Shown here one piece after another: positions 16,739-25,516 of a DNA stretch of 64,000 nucleotides (the first letter of the stretch is position 1; each line of letters opens with the position of its first letter). The position numbers and the translations under genes are program-made. The notes under the pieces are model-generated. The model was not told where the DNA came from. It did no database searches and was given only the letters and a program-made list of their open reading frames with translations. This DNA is from Arenicellales bacterium (GTDB lineage Bacteria > Pseudomonadota > Gammaproteobacteria > Arenicellales > JAHEKD01), in the NCBI GenBank assembly GCA_028284225.1, contig JANQSD010000007.1:123295-187294 (forward strand), written 5' to 3'.

Positions 16739-17794
16739 CTATTCCGGAATCACAGCGTCAGTAGTATCAGAGGCTGCTTCAACTTCAACCTCCGTTACAT
16801 CAGCTGCAGCATTAGCAGCATCGGAGGCCATTTCAGTCGCGGCATCGACAGCTTCACCTGTTGCTTCGGCCGTATCGCTGGCCATATTTTTGGTTCCTTC
16901 TACGGCATTGCTGGCCGCTTCAGTGGTTGCATTCGCAGCATCAGACGCCATTTCGGTAGCGGCGTCGACAGCTTCACCTGTTGCTTCAGCCGCATCGCTG
17001 GCCATATTTTTGGTTCCCTCTACGGTATTGTTGGCTGCTTCGGTTGTAGCACTGGCGGCATCGGAGGCCATCTCAGTCGTAGCGTCGACAGCTTCACCTG
17101 TTGCTTGTGCGGCGTCGGAAGCCATTTCTGTAGCGCCCTCTACGGCATTACTGGCCGCTTCAGTTGTGGCACTGGCGGCATCGGAGGCCATCTCAGTCGC
17201 AGTGTCGACAGCTTCGCCTGTTGCTTGTGCGGCGTCGCTGGCCATATCTTTAGCGCCTTCTACTACATCGCTGGCTGCTTCAGTTGTGGCTTCAACAGCA
17301 TTATTCACCGCTTCGCCAGTTGTTTCGGCTGCATCGCTGGCCATATTTTTGGCGCCCTCTGCAACATTGCTGGCCGCTTCGGTTGTGGCACTGGCAGCAT
17401 CGGAAGCCATTTCGGTCGCGGTGTCGACAGCTTCACCCGTTGCTTCGGCCGCATCACTAGCCATATCTGTAGCGCCCTCTACGGCATTACTGGCTGCTTC
17501 TGTGGTTGCACTGGCCGCATCGGAGGCCATTTCAGTTGCGGCATCGACAGCTTCGCCTGTTGCTTCGGCCGCATCACTAGCCATATCTTTAGCACCTTCT
17601 ACTACATTGCTCGCTGCTTCCGTTGTGGCTTCAACGGCATTATTCACAGCTTCGCCCGTTGCTTCGGAGGCCTCTTTGACAGCTTGTGTGGCCTGATCAA
17701 CAGCTTCCGTTGCTTTATCAGTGATTGATTCTTCTTCACTGCAAGCGGACAACAACAGTGATACCAATGAAATTAAAAATAAATTACGTAACAT
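16739..17794 (-). CDS. Ala-rich lipoprotein of 40-aa repeats (LEA-like)
   Basis: A 351-aa predicted lipoprotein. The signal peptide ends in the lipobox LLSAC. The rest is almost only Ala, Thr, Glu, Ser, Asp, Val, Met and Gly in repeats of 40 residues (TGEAVDAATEMASDAA..., then TTEAASNAVEGATDMASDAA). At the DNA level the period is exactly 120 nt over most of the gene, with one shorter unit near 17281-17340. The pattern predicts long amphipathic helices, as in LEA-like or apolipoprotein-like proteins. A role at the inner face of the outer membrane or in stress protection is inference. The 807-nt plus-strand frame opposite is a shadow. Confidence 0.82.
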   Translation of the reverse strand: MLRNLFLISLVSLLLSACSEEESITDKATEAVDQATQAVKEASEATGEAVNNAVEATTEAASNVVEGAKDMASDAAEATGEAVDAATEMASDAASATTEAASNAVEGATDMASDAAEATGEAVDTATEMASDAASATTEAASNVAEGAKNMASDAAETTGEAVNNAVEATTEAASDVVEGAKDMASDAAQATGEAVDTATEMASDAASATTEAASNAVEGATEMASDAAQATGEAVDATTEMASDAASATTEAANNTVEGTKNMASDAAEATGEAVDAATEMASDAANATTEAASNAVEGTKNMASDTAEATGEAVDAATEMASDAANAAADVTEVEVEAASDTTDAVIPE

Positions 17795-17865
17795 CTAATA
17801 CTCCTAATAATATAGAAAACCTTAGTTCTCGTATCATCGTCTTTTAATTGGATCAGGAATTTATC

Positions 17866-20800
17866 CTAATTGAATAAATCTAGCAATTTTTCGCCAAGCT
17901 TTTCCGTTGCCTTTTTTTGTAGTTTTTCCTGAAGACTGCCTTCGCCTTCCAGTTTTTCCCCTAATTCTTTTTCAATTTTTTCTTCTATTTTTTCCTGGGC
18001 CTTACGTTGTGCCTCAGCCTTAACCAGACCAGAAATGTCCAAATTATATTGGGGATTATTCAAGTTGCCGGTAATTCTAAGAGGTATGGTTCTGCCTTCC
18101 AGCTCTTGCATTGAGCGTCCCCCTTGTCCTTCCAGAGATTTAACAACTTTAACGTCAAGCAAGTAATCGATGGTATTGCTAACCAGTGAAACCTGACCAT
18201 TGCCGGTGATTCTGAATAAGGGCGCCTGAATGTTCAGATCATTGCCGGATATTACACCGCCGTTAAGCGTCCAAGTACCCGTCATTGATGAGAACTCAGT
18301 CTGATCGGCCGGGTTATATTTGGATTTCACGGTTTTATGTTTTAAGGCCGCGTAGGCCTGATAGCCTTTAAACAATACATCCTGCAAATTAACACCTTTT
18401 ATTGCGCCATTATTAACATTGAGGTTGGCGTTGCCTTTTACACTGGCCAGTAACGCCTTATCTGTCGCGCCGGCAGCATTCATGTCCAGTGAGAAGTTTC
18501 CATTACCTGCTAATTTATCAGTCACACCTAAGGAAGAAAGTGCCTGTTCAAGGGCGACCTGGGACAATGTGTAATTAAAATCTAGTTTTGGTGTTGCGCT
18601 GCTGGAGTCTACTGCTAATTTGCCGTCCATGCGGCCATTAAAAAATCCGGATTCAAGCGGAGAGATAGAAAGACGGCCGTCTTTTGCTGTCACGCCGATG
18701 TTGAAATCGTTAAATTGAGCGCCACCAATCGCCAGTTTATCGAAATGTACTTTGCCGTTGGCTGTGGTGTTTTGGAATAACTCGACTGGAATGGCAACCG
18801 GTGCAGCCACTGTTTTGGTTGAATTTGCAGATTCATTCTCTTGAGCAGCAGGGATATAACGGTCAGCGTTTAATTGACCCACATTAATGTCAAAGTTGTA
18901 GACAGGATTCAGACCAATGCTGGCATCGACAAAACCGCTGATTTGAGTTGAATCAATGCTGGCCTTTAAATTCTCCAGTTTTAAGCTGCCATCACTGAAT
19001 GTAATGGGTGACTGGATGTTGACTTCGGTCAAAGCACTTTTATCATCCAAATCAGTCAACAGGTTAAAGCGATTCAAAATGCCGCGCAGATTGAAATTAT
19101 TGGCCAATAAATTGCCGGCATATGTATTGGTACTGTCGGTGGGTTTTAAGTTTAATTCTGCACGGCCATCTTGTCCCTCGAAAATAATATTTGTTGCCCC
19201 TAGTGTTTGATTGGAAAGATTAACGTCGAGTGTAGGAATGCTCAGTCTTCCGACTGGCTGTTTGCCCTTGATATCCAAAGCCAGCTCATTGAGCTTAAGG
19301 CGCTGATTATTAAGATCGGCGCTGAGATTGGGAAGCAGGATGGTTGCATTGATATCATTGGCAGTTGCCTTGCCGCTGACATCATTGATAACGACCGTAG
19401 AACTGTTAGCATTAAAATCAATCTGTGGCAGTTTTAATTCAGCGTTAGCAGTTGGATTAGAAAATGTTGCGGTAATATTGGCAAGGTTGATATTTTCGGC
19501 ACTGAACGGAATGGAGGCAGTGGGGATACTAACTCCTGCATTAATTGTTTGGCCTTTAGCTTTTAGGTTTAAGTCTGCCAGGCTCGCACTATTTTTTTCT
19601 GTGTTGATTTGAGCATTGGTATTCAAATTGACATTAATTACTTCCGGCACGGCTGTGCCGCTAATAGTGCTGGTGAGTGAAACTGCTGAGGTGTTATCGT
19701 TCGGTGTTAAACCAAGCTTCAAATTTTCTAATGACAAGCCATTAAGCTCAGAATAAATACGCTGGGCATTAATTTGTGCATTAACGTTAAATTGACTTAA
19801 CGCAATCGGTGCACCGGCCGCCGCCGCAGCTGCCTCACCACTTTGCGGAGTATCTGATTGATCTGTTTTGGGTAGATAATCGTCTAAGGCCAGATCGCCC
19901 AGGTCAAGCTTAAAATCGTAGGCCGGGTTGGCAAAATCCTTAATCGAAGCACTACCGCTAAGCGTTGTCTGGTCAAGTTTGCCCGAGAATGTTTCGACAA
20001 CTACTTCATTATCCTGGTATTGACCATTCAAATTAAGGTCTAAGTTACTCAGGGCTGTGTTACTCGATGTTTCAACAGCAACGTCCAGAGCAGATAGAAG
20101 TTGCTTTAGGTTCAAACTATCAGTCTTTAACCCAAAATTAACTTGCATTGGGTCAAGGCCGCCGCTGACGTCAGTACTTATATTCGCCTCACCAATGGAA
20201 GTTTGGATGCCGTTGGCACTGAATTGTGATGTTTGCGTGTTAAATGCTGCTTTGGGAATAGCGAGTTTACCGATTAAATTGTTATAGCTAAAACCACCAG
20301 TTAGATTGCTCAGGGTTAATTCTTCCGCAGTTAAGTCGACCTCGGTTTCAGGTAATGTAAGTGTCGCGTCGAGTTCGGGGTTAGTGAGATTAATATCTAT
20401 TTTATCAATGTTTGCGATGAGGTTGTCTGCATCAAACCGAAGCTTGGGCAAGTCGACATTAGCATTTAAATCGGCAGTTGAATAAATGATTTCAGTACCC
20501 GCAATATCAGCCAGCAGACTGTTTATATCAAAGTTAAGCTGAGGGATTTTGATGTCAGCGTTAGTTTGATCATCGACCGGTGCTGATAGTGTTAATTGGT
20601 TAGCAGATAATTGGCTGTTTTCAACATCGAATTGTAGGTTCGGGATGTTGATTTGATAGCCTGATTCGGCCATATCAATCGTTGAGCTTAGGTCTGCGAT
20701 TGCCAGATTTGACAAATTGCTGTCTATATTAGTATTCATTGAAAGCCTGGCTTGAATAGGATCGGTTAACATCGACCCGGTTACTGCAGTTGATAGTTCA

Positions 20801-21387
20801 ACGGGAAAGGTTGTGCCCGGGATAATTGAACCAGTGGTTAAATTCAATTCATCGGCATTGACCAATGTGTCCGAGGTTAAGTCTGCATAGCTTAGTTTTG
20901 CATTGGTAATTTCAAAGCCCTGAATGGCAATTGCGGCCAGAGCTGCACTTGAATCGCTATCCTGCTGTGGTGTTTCAGCCGTATCGCCGGTAGCTGGAAA
21001 CTCCCAATTTGCCTCACCGCTGGATTTTTTAGTTAAGTTGATTACAGGCGAGTCGATTTTTATAGTTCCGGCTTCAACTTTTTTAGTTAATAACGGCAGT
21101 ACCTGGATGCCGATTTCAGCGCTTTTGACTTCCAGCATGTTTTGATGCGGAAAACCTGCTGGATTGGCGAGTGTTAACTCACCGGTTTTGATGCGCAAAG
21201 TAGGGAAGGTTTTAAGTTCAAGGTTGCCTTTTAATTTTAATTCGCGACCCAGATTCTCCTGAGCCAATTGCTCAATCTTGCTTTTGTAATCATTAACATC
21301 GACAAAGGCGGGCAAAAATAAAGCAATCGCGATTAAAAGTAAAAATAAAATGCCGACGGCAATCAGTAATTTTTTAATAAAACTCAT
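17866..21387 (-). CDS. AsmA-family protein (large)
   Basis: A 1173-aa AsmA-like protein. It has one N-terminal membrane helix (about 4-27), then the AsmA start FVDVNDYKSKIEQLAQENLGR. A repetitive beta-rich middle follows, in which LNLN/DLN-type strands and TLPxxDLN units recur. The C-terminal AsmA domain includes GNGNFSLDMNAAG and RITGNLNNPQYNLD. A Lys/Glu-rich coiled tail ends it. Members bridge inner and outer membranes and are linked to phospholipid transport. It is about twice the length of E. coli AsmA (617 aa), with the extra in the middle. An Ala-rich lipoprotein gene follows downstream. Confidence 0.88.
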   Translation of the reverse strand: MSFIKKLLIAVGILFLLLIAIALFLPAFVDVNDYKSKIEQLAQENLGRELKLKGNLELKTFPTLRIKTGELTLANPAGFPHQNMLEVKSAEIGIQVLPLLTKKVEAGTIKIDSPVINLTKKSSGEANWEFPATGDTAETPQQDSDSSAALAAIAIQGFEITNAKLSYADLTSDTLVNADELNLTTGSIIPGTTFPVELSTAVTGSMLTDPIQARLSMNTNIDSNLSNLAIADLSSTIDMAESGYQINIPNLQFDVENSQLSANQLTLSAPVDDQTNADIKIPQLNFDINSLLADIAGTEIIYSTADLNANVDLPKLRFDADNLIANIDKIDINLTNPELDATLTLPETEVDLTAEELTLSNLTGGFSYNNLIGKLAIPKAAFNTQTSQFSANGIQTSIGEANISTDVSGGLDPMQVNFGLKTDSLNLKQLLSALDVAVETSSNTALSNLDLNLNGQYQDNEVVVETFSGKLDQTTLSGSASIKDFANPAYDFKLDLGDLALDDYLPKTDQSDTPQSGEAAAAAAGAPIALSQFNVNAQINAQRIYSELNGLSLENLKLGLTPNDNTSAVSLTSTISGTAVPEVINVNLNTNAQINTEKNSASLADLNLKAKGQTINAGVSIPTASIPFSAENINLANITATFSNPTANAELKLPQIDFNANSSTVVINDVSGKATANDINATILLPNLSADLNNQRLKLNELALDIKGKQPVGRLSIPTLDVNLSNQTLGATNIIFEGQDGRAELNLKPTDSTNTYAGNLLANNFNLRGILNRFNLLTDLDDKSALTEVNIQSPITFSDGSLKLENLKASIDSTQISGFVDASIGLNPVYNFDINVGQLNADRYIPAAQENESANSTKTVAAPVAIPVELFQNTTANGKVHFDKLAIGGAQFNDFNIGVTAKDGRLSISPLESGFFNGRMDGKLAVDSSSATPKLDFNYTLSQVALEQALSSLGVTDKLAGNGNFSLDMNAAGATDKALLASVKGNANLNVNNGAIKGVNLQDVLFKGYQAYAALKHKTVKSKYNPADQTEFSSMTGTWTLNGGVISGNDLNIQAPLFRITGNGQVSLVSNTIDYLLDVKVVKSLEGQGGRSMQELEGRTIPLRITGNLNNPQYNLDISGLVKAEAQRKAQEKIEEKIEKELGEKLEGEGSLQEKLQKKATEKLGEKLLDLFN

Positions 21388-21487
21388 CTCGTTTAATTCC
21401 AGATTAACAAAGCGTTAGGCTAGGGTGTTATGAATGCCCAATAATAGCGGTAAAACCTTAAATATGGATTAACGTTTTATAGTTTAC

Positions 21488-22261
21488 TCAGGTTCTGATT
21501 CCGTATCCATTTTTAAGCAAGTAATTTGCCCAGCTGCCTAGAATAATAATAAACAACACAATAATACCAAAAGATAAGCCGAGGCTGATGTCCGAAATTC
21601 CTAAAAATCCATAGCGAAACGCATTAATCATGTAGAGGATGGGGTTGATCAAAGAGGCCTTTTGCCAGAACTCCGGTAGTAATTCTATTGAATAGAAAAT
21701 GCCGCCAAGATAGGTCAATGGGGTTAGCACAAAAGTGGGGATGATACTCACATCATCAAAACTTTTAGCATATAAGCCATTTAATAAACCACCTAATGCA
21801 AAAAGAATGGATGTCAACAATGCAACACTAAACAAAACCGCAATGTTATGAACAGATAAACGAGTAAAAAATAAAGCCACTATTGTCACCAATACACCAA
21901 CCAGAAGACCCCGTGTTACGCCGCCGGTAACATAGCCAAGCAAAATTGTTCGATGCGAAGTCGGCGAGACCATGATTTCTTCAATAAAATTTTGAAATTT
22001 TGCGCCAAAGAATGATGAGGCAACATTGGCGTAAGAGTTGGTGATAATCGCCATCAAAATTAAACCCGGAACAATAAATTCAATGTAGTCGAACCCGTCC
22101 ATTTTGCCGATGCGCTGACCAATCAGGTTGCCAAAGATCACAAAATAAAGTGAGGTAGTAATAATCGGTGGAAAGAATGTTTGTTGCCAAATGCGTAAAT
22201 AACGGGTGATTTCTTTTCTCACCAAAGTGGTGAAGGTTATAAATGTGAGTTTACTGTCCAT
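21488..22261 (-). CDS. ABC-2 type transporter permease (YadH-like)
   Basis: A 257-aa ABC-2 membrane protein with about six hydrophobic segments. It starts with TFTTLVRKEITRYLRIWQQ and contains PTFVLTPLTYLGGIFYS, the ABC-2 signature region. The size and partner match E. coli YadH (256 aa). The start overlaps the end of the ATPase gene by 11 nt, so they are translated together. The pair is expected to form an exporter. The substrate is unknown; the YadGH family is uncharacterised in detail. Confidence 0.9.
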   Translation of the reverse strand: MDSKLTFITFTTLVRKEITRYLRIWQQTFFPPIITTSLYFVIFGNLIGQRIGKMDGFDYIEFIVPGLILMAIITNSYANVASSFFGAKFQNFIEEIMVSPTSHRTILLGYVTGGVTRGLLVGVLVTIVALFFTRLSVHNIAVLFSVALLTSILFALGGLLNGLYAKSFDDVSIIPTFVLTPLTYLGGIFYSIELLPEFWQKASLINPILYMINAFRYGFLGISDISLGLSFGIIVLFIIILGSWANYLLKNGYGIRT

Positions 22262-23177
22262 TATTATTAGTGACTAGATTAAGGAATAATTCTTCCAGGC
22301 GGTTTGTTTTGTTGCGTAAACTACTGACTTGGATTCCATGTTTTGATAATTCTGTGAACATCTGATTCATGTGATCATCTCGTTGCATGGTGATTTCAAT
22401 GGTAGATTCATCCCTTAGCTTTGCCTCTAGTTTATTGAATTCAGGCAGTTTGGTTATAGGGTGTGCTAAATCAAGCACAAATGTTTCGGTGCTGAGTTTG
22501 CTAAGCAGCTTTTTCATGCTGGTATTTTCAATAATCTCGCCCTGATCAATAATGGCGATATTGCGGCACAGGTTTTCTGCTTCTTCCAGATAATGCGTGG
22601 TTAGAATGATGGTAGTGCCATCATCATTAATTTGTTCTAAAAATTCCCACATGCTGCGGCGGATTTCTATATCCACACCGGCTGTCGGTTCATCTAGAAT
22701 CAGTAATCGTGGTTGGTGAATCAAGGCGCGAGCAATCATCAAGCGGCGTTTCATGCCGCCTGACAGCCCTCGACTTTGATCATTGCGCTTGTCCCATAGG
22801 CTTAGTTTATTAAGTACGAATTCGGCCTGCTCGTTGGCCTGCGTCTTGTCGATGCCATAAAAACCGGCCTGGTTGGTAACAATCTGTAATGGAGTTTCAA
22901 ATACACTGAAATTGAACTCCTGTGGCACCACGCCCAAGTGTGATTTACCCAGGCTGAAATCTTTGTCGATATCGGTGCCATATATCTCCACCAGGCCGGA
23001 AGATTTGTTGGTTAATGAACAAATTATTCGAATTGTGGTGGATTTACCTGCACCGTTTGGTCCCAGCAGGGCAAAAAAATCGCCATGTTCTACATCCAGG
23101 TCAATACCTTTAAGGGCTTCGAATCCGTTGTTATACGTCTTATTAAGGTCACGAATTTTAAGTGCGAGATCAGCCAT
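22251..23177 (-). CDS. ABC transporter ATP-binding protein (YadG-like)
   Basis: A 308-aa ATPase subunit, exactly the length of E. coli YadG. Walker A GPNGAGKST is at 39-47, Q-loop VVPQEFN near 83-89, the signature LSGGMKRR at 138-145 and Walker B LLILDEPT at 158-165; the H-loop is TTHYLEEAE. The DrrA/CcmA-type sequence and the C-terminal regulatory-like part fit a drug- or polysaccharide-type exporter. It is followed by its permease with an 11-nt overlap. A SLC13-type gene lies 21 nt upstream on the same strand, so all three may share a transcript. Confidence 0.93.
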   Translation of the reverse strand: MADLALKIRDLNKTYNNGFEALKGIDLDVEHGDFFALLGPNGAGKSTTIRIICSLTNKSSGLVEIYGTDIDKDFSLGKSHLGVVPQEFNFSVFETPLQIVTNQAGFYGIDKTQANEQAEFVLNKLSLWDKRNDQSRGLSGGMKRRLMIARALIHQPRLLILDEPTAGVDIEIRRSMWEFLEQINDDGTTIILTTHYLEEAENLCRNIAIIDQGEIIENTSMKKLLSKLSTETFVLDLAHPITKLPEFNKLEAKLRDESTIEITMQRDDHMNQMFTELSKHGIQVSSLRNKTNRLEELFLNLVTNNNGQ

Positions 23178-23198
23178 GGGTTATGAAAGCAACGAGTT

Positions 23199-24980
23199 TT
23201 AAATTGGCCAGAAAATCAATAACAGAGGGATTGATACTAAAACAATTAATATATCCAGTGGCAAACCTACACGCCAATAATCAGTAAACTCATAACCTCC
23301 CGGCCCCATAACCAGGGTGTTCGATTGGTGGCCTATAGGTGTTAAAAATGCGCTGGATGCACCGATGGCCACCGCCATTAGAAATGGATCAAGATTAACT
23401 CCAAGATTATTAGCAATGCCGACTGCAATCGGCGCCATAACCAAAGCTGTCGCGGCGTTATTAATAATGTCAGTCAGCAGCATAGTGATGATTAGCATTA
23501 AAGCCATAATTGCCCAGATCGGCAGCCCATCAGTAAGCGTGACTATGCTGTTGGCAATCAGCGCAGTGGCGCCGGTCGATTCCAGGGCACGGCCAATCGG
23601 AATCATGGCACCAATCAAGACAATGACCGGCCAGTCAATTTCACTGTATAGTTGCCGGGGTTTAAGAATGCCGGTGGCTATGAAACCGGCGATTGCCAAT
23701 ACAAAGCTGATCATTAGCGGTAAAATCCCGGCTACACCCAGCCCTATGGCTGCCGCAAAAATACCTACTGCTAAGCCAATCCGCCGTTCCCGGCCAAGCT
23801 TGATGTTACGTTTTGCAACAGGCAACAAACCGAGGTTGTTAAACGCCGTTTCCATGACTTCTTCTGAACCCTGCAACAATAAAATATCGCCGCTTTGCAG
23901 CACTTGCCGCCGTAATCGTTTGTTGATGACAGTATGTCCGCTTCTGGACAGGGCCACCATGGCAATAGCATGGCCGGTTCGGCGTCTGAAATAGGCAATG
24001 GTGCGGCCTTCAAGCTGAGAGCCTGGCATGATAATGGCTTCAGCCATGCTCAAGTCATTTTCAGTCAGATGCTGGAAAGCTTGATCGGCGGTAGTGACCA
24101 GCTCCAGGCCATTTTCATCAATAATTTTAGTGATTTCGTTAGGATCGGCTTTGATGATGAGCACATCGTTGTCTTCGATCACATGTCGATGTGGTGCTGG
24201 TCCGGCCCGACCATTACCGCGAGCCAGGCCGATAACTTCGATATTTTCAGTATTGAAAACCGCAGCTTCTTCCAATGATTGACCAATCAGGTCACAATCT
24301 TTAGGAATACGAACTTCAGTGAGATATTCATTTACGTCCATCAACTGTTGGGTTACGTTTTTCTGGGTGCGTTCACGCGGGATCAACTTCCAGCCCAAGA
24401 ATGAAATGAATACCACGCCTAACAAGGCAACCGGCACACCCACGAATGAGAAATCAAACATGTTGTAGCCAGCCAAGCCGATTTCAGCTTTATAGCTGGC
24501 AATAATAATATTAGGTGGTGTGCCGATCAGAGTTGTCATGCCACCTAGAATACTGCCGAAGGCCAGCGGCATTAATAAAAACGCCGGCGAACGCTTATGT
24601 TCATGGGCGGTGGCAATCGCGACCGGCAACATTAATGCTAGTGCTCCGACATTATTCATGAATGCCGAAGCGATGGTGACTAATGCAGTTAAGGCACCAA
24701 CATGAACATAAATATTCTTGGTATGAGGGGCCAGCTTTACTGCTATTAAATCGACGACACCGGAATTTTGCAATGCGTGACTGATAATTAACACACAGGC
24801 TACCGTAATTACAGCAGGATGGCCAAAGCCACTAAAGGCGTTAGCAGGCTCGACTAACTTGGCTAATACGCACGCCATGAGTGCAGCCATGGCGACAATG
24901 TCATAACGAAAACGCCCCCATGCGAACATGACTAGAGTCGCGACCAAAATCAAAAATATAATCGTCTGTTCAGTATTCAT
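23199..24980 (-). CDS. SLC13-family permease with TrkA-C domains
   Basis: A 593-aa membrane protein of the divalent anion:Na+ symporter (DASS) type. Hydrophobic segments at both ends (about 1-205 and 395-593) surround a soluble central part. That part has two TrkA-C/RCK-C-like domains (VRIPKDCDLIGQSLEEA... and ...MPGSQLEGRTIAYFRRR). TPPNIIIAS in the first half and TPIGHQSNTLVMGPGGY in the second half match the paired substrate/Na+-site loops. Sulfate or another small anion is the likely cargo. The TrkA-C domains suggest ligand gating. It heads the minus-strand group with the ABC exporter genes. Confidence 0.9.
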   Translation of the reverse strand: MNTEQTIIFLILVATLVMFAWGRFRYDIVAMAALMACVLAKLVEPANAFSGFGHPAVITVACVLIISHALQNSGVVDLIAVKLAPHTKNIYVHVGALTALVTIASAFMNNVGALALMLPVAIATAHEHKRSPAFLLMPLAFGSILGGMTTLIGTPPNIIIASYKAEIGLAGYNMFDFSFVGVPVALLGVVFISFLGWKLIPRERTQKNVTQQLMDVNEYLTEVRIPKDCDLIGQSLEEAAVFNTENIEVIGLARGNGRAGPAPHRHVIEDNDVLIIKADPNEITKIIDENGLELVTTADQAFQHLTENDLSMAEAIIMPGSQLEGRTIAYFRRRTGHAIAMVALSRSGHTVINKRLRRQVLQSGDILLLQGSEEVMETAFNNLGLLPVAKRNIKLGRERRIGLAVGIFAAAIGLGVAGILPLMISFVLAIAGFIATGILKPRQLYSEIDWPVIVLIGAMIPIGRALESTGATALIANSIVTLTDGLPIWAIMALMLIITMLLTDIINNAATALVMAPIAVGIANNLGVNLDPFLMAVAIGASSAFLTPIGHQSNTLVMGPGGYEFTDYWRVGLPLDILIVLVSIPLLLIFWPI

Positions 24981-25039
24981 CTAAATAATGCTAACGGCTG
25001 TAATGGTGGAGATTGCTTAATTAAAGGGTATGTTTTGGC

Positions 25040-25059
25040 CACCGACAATTGTGTCGGTG
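25040..25059. promoter_or_regulatory. Inverted repeat upstream of the SLC13 gene
   Basis: An 8-bp perfect inverted repeat, CACCGACA and TGTCGGTG around the centre ATTG, lies 60 nt upstream of the SLC13 permease start on the minus strand. There is no T-run, so an operator or leader hairpin is more likely than a terminator. The rest of the gap to nrdJ (24981-25516) holds the NrdR boxes and a promoter; nothing else was recognised. Confidence 0.4.
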
Positions 25060-25252
25060 ATAACAGGTGTTAGTATTAAGTCACAAGTCATTATTAATGC
25101 GATTATAAAACATGCCGCTGACAGATAGTCATGATCAGAGTCATTTTTTGCAGTTATATAATTTCATGACACCGATCCCGGAATAATATTTTCACTGAGT
25201 TCAATTGGCCATCGGTGAGTTTTTGAGTCACCCATAAAATATGTAAAAATGT

Positions 25253-25281
25253 TTGACAACACAACATATTGTGGGCAAAAT
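25253..25281 (+). promoter_or_regulatory. Predicted sigma-70 promoter of nrdJa-nrdJb
   Basis: A perfect -35 hexamer TTGACA (25253-25258) is followed after 17 bp by CAAAAT (25276-25281), a 4/6 match to the -10 consensus. NrdR box 1 occupies the spacer. Transcription would then begin near 25288, leaving a leader of about 230 nt before the nrdJa start. Confidence 0.6.
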
Positions 25282-25305
25282 TAGATATTGCGCTATATAT
25301 AGTGC
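25259..25305 (+). promoter_or_regulatory. Tandem NrdR boxes upstream of nrdJa
   Basis: Box 1 (25259-25274) reads ACACAACATATTGTGG. Box 2 (25290-25305) reads GCGCTATATATAGTGC. Both match the NrdR consensus acaCwAtATaTwGtgt. Their starts are 31 bp apart, about three helical turns, the spacing known for NrdR sites. Box 1 lies between the predicted -35 and -10. NrdR is the ATP/dATP-sensing repressor of ribonucleotide reductase genes; its gene is not in this window. Confidence 0.85.
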
Positions 25306-25516
25306 TTAACAACATAAAGTAGTTATTTATTAACGGTTTGTAAGCAATAGTTGAATAAAAATCTAGCTTGGCACACAGGAAGAACTCACCAAGCCGAGAA
25401 TTAAAAATATTGCGTGGGTATTTAGTGCTTAATAACAGCTATGTTGGGTGTGGATTAGCTGTATATACACCTAAAAAAAGCACTGAATTGTAGTAATTTT
25501 TTGATGAGAGCAATGA

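Noticed and set aside
16890..17696. 268-aa plus-strand frame opposite the repeat lipoprotein
   Set aside because: It is the mirror of a repetitive Ala-rich gene whose codon bias leaves the opposite strand open. The minus-strand gene has a signal peptide, lipobox and start region; this frame has none.
25280..25516. Cobalamin riboswitch in the nrdJ leader
   Set aside because: No B12-box-like sequence or multi-stem core was visible by eye. The regulation is explained by NrdR boxes. A covariance search would settle it.
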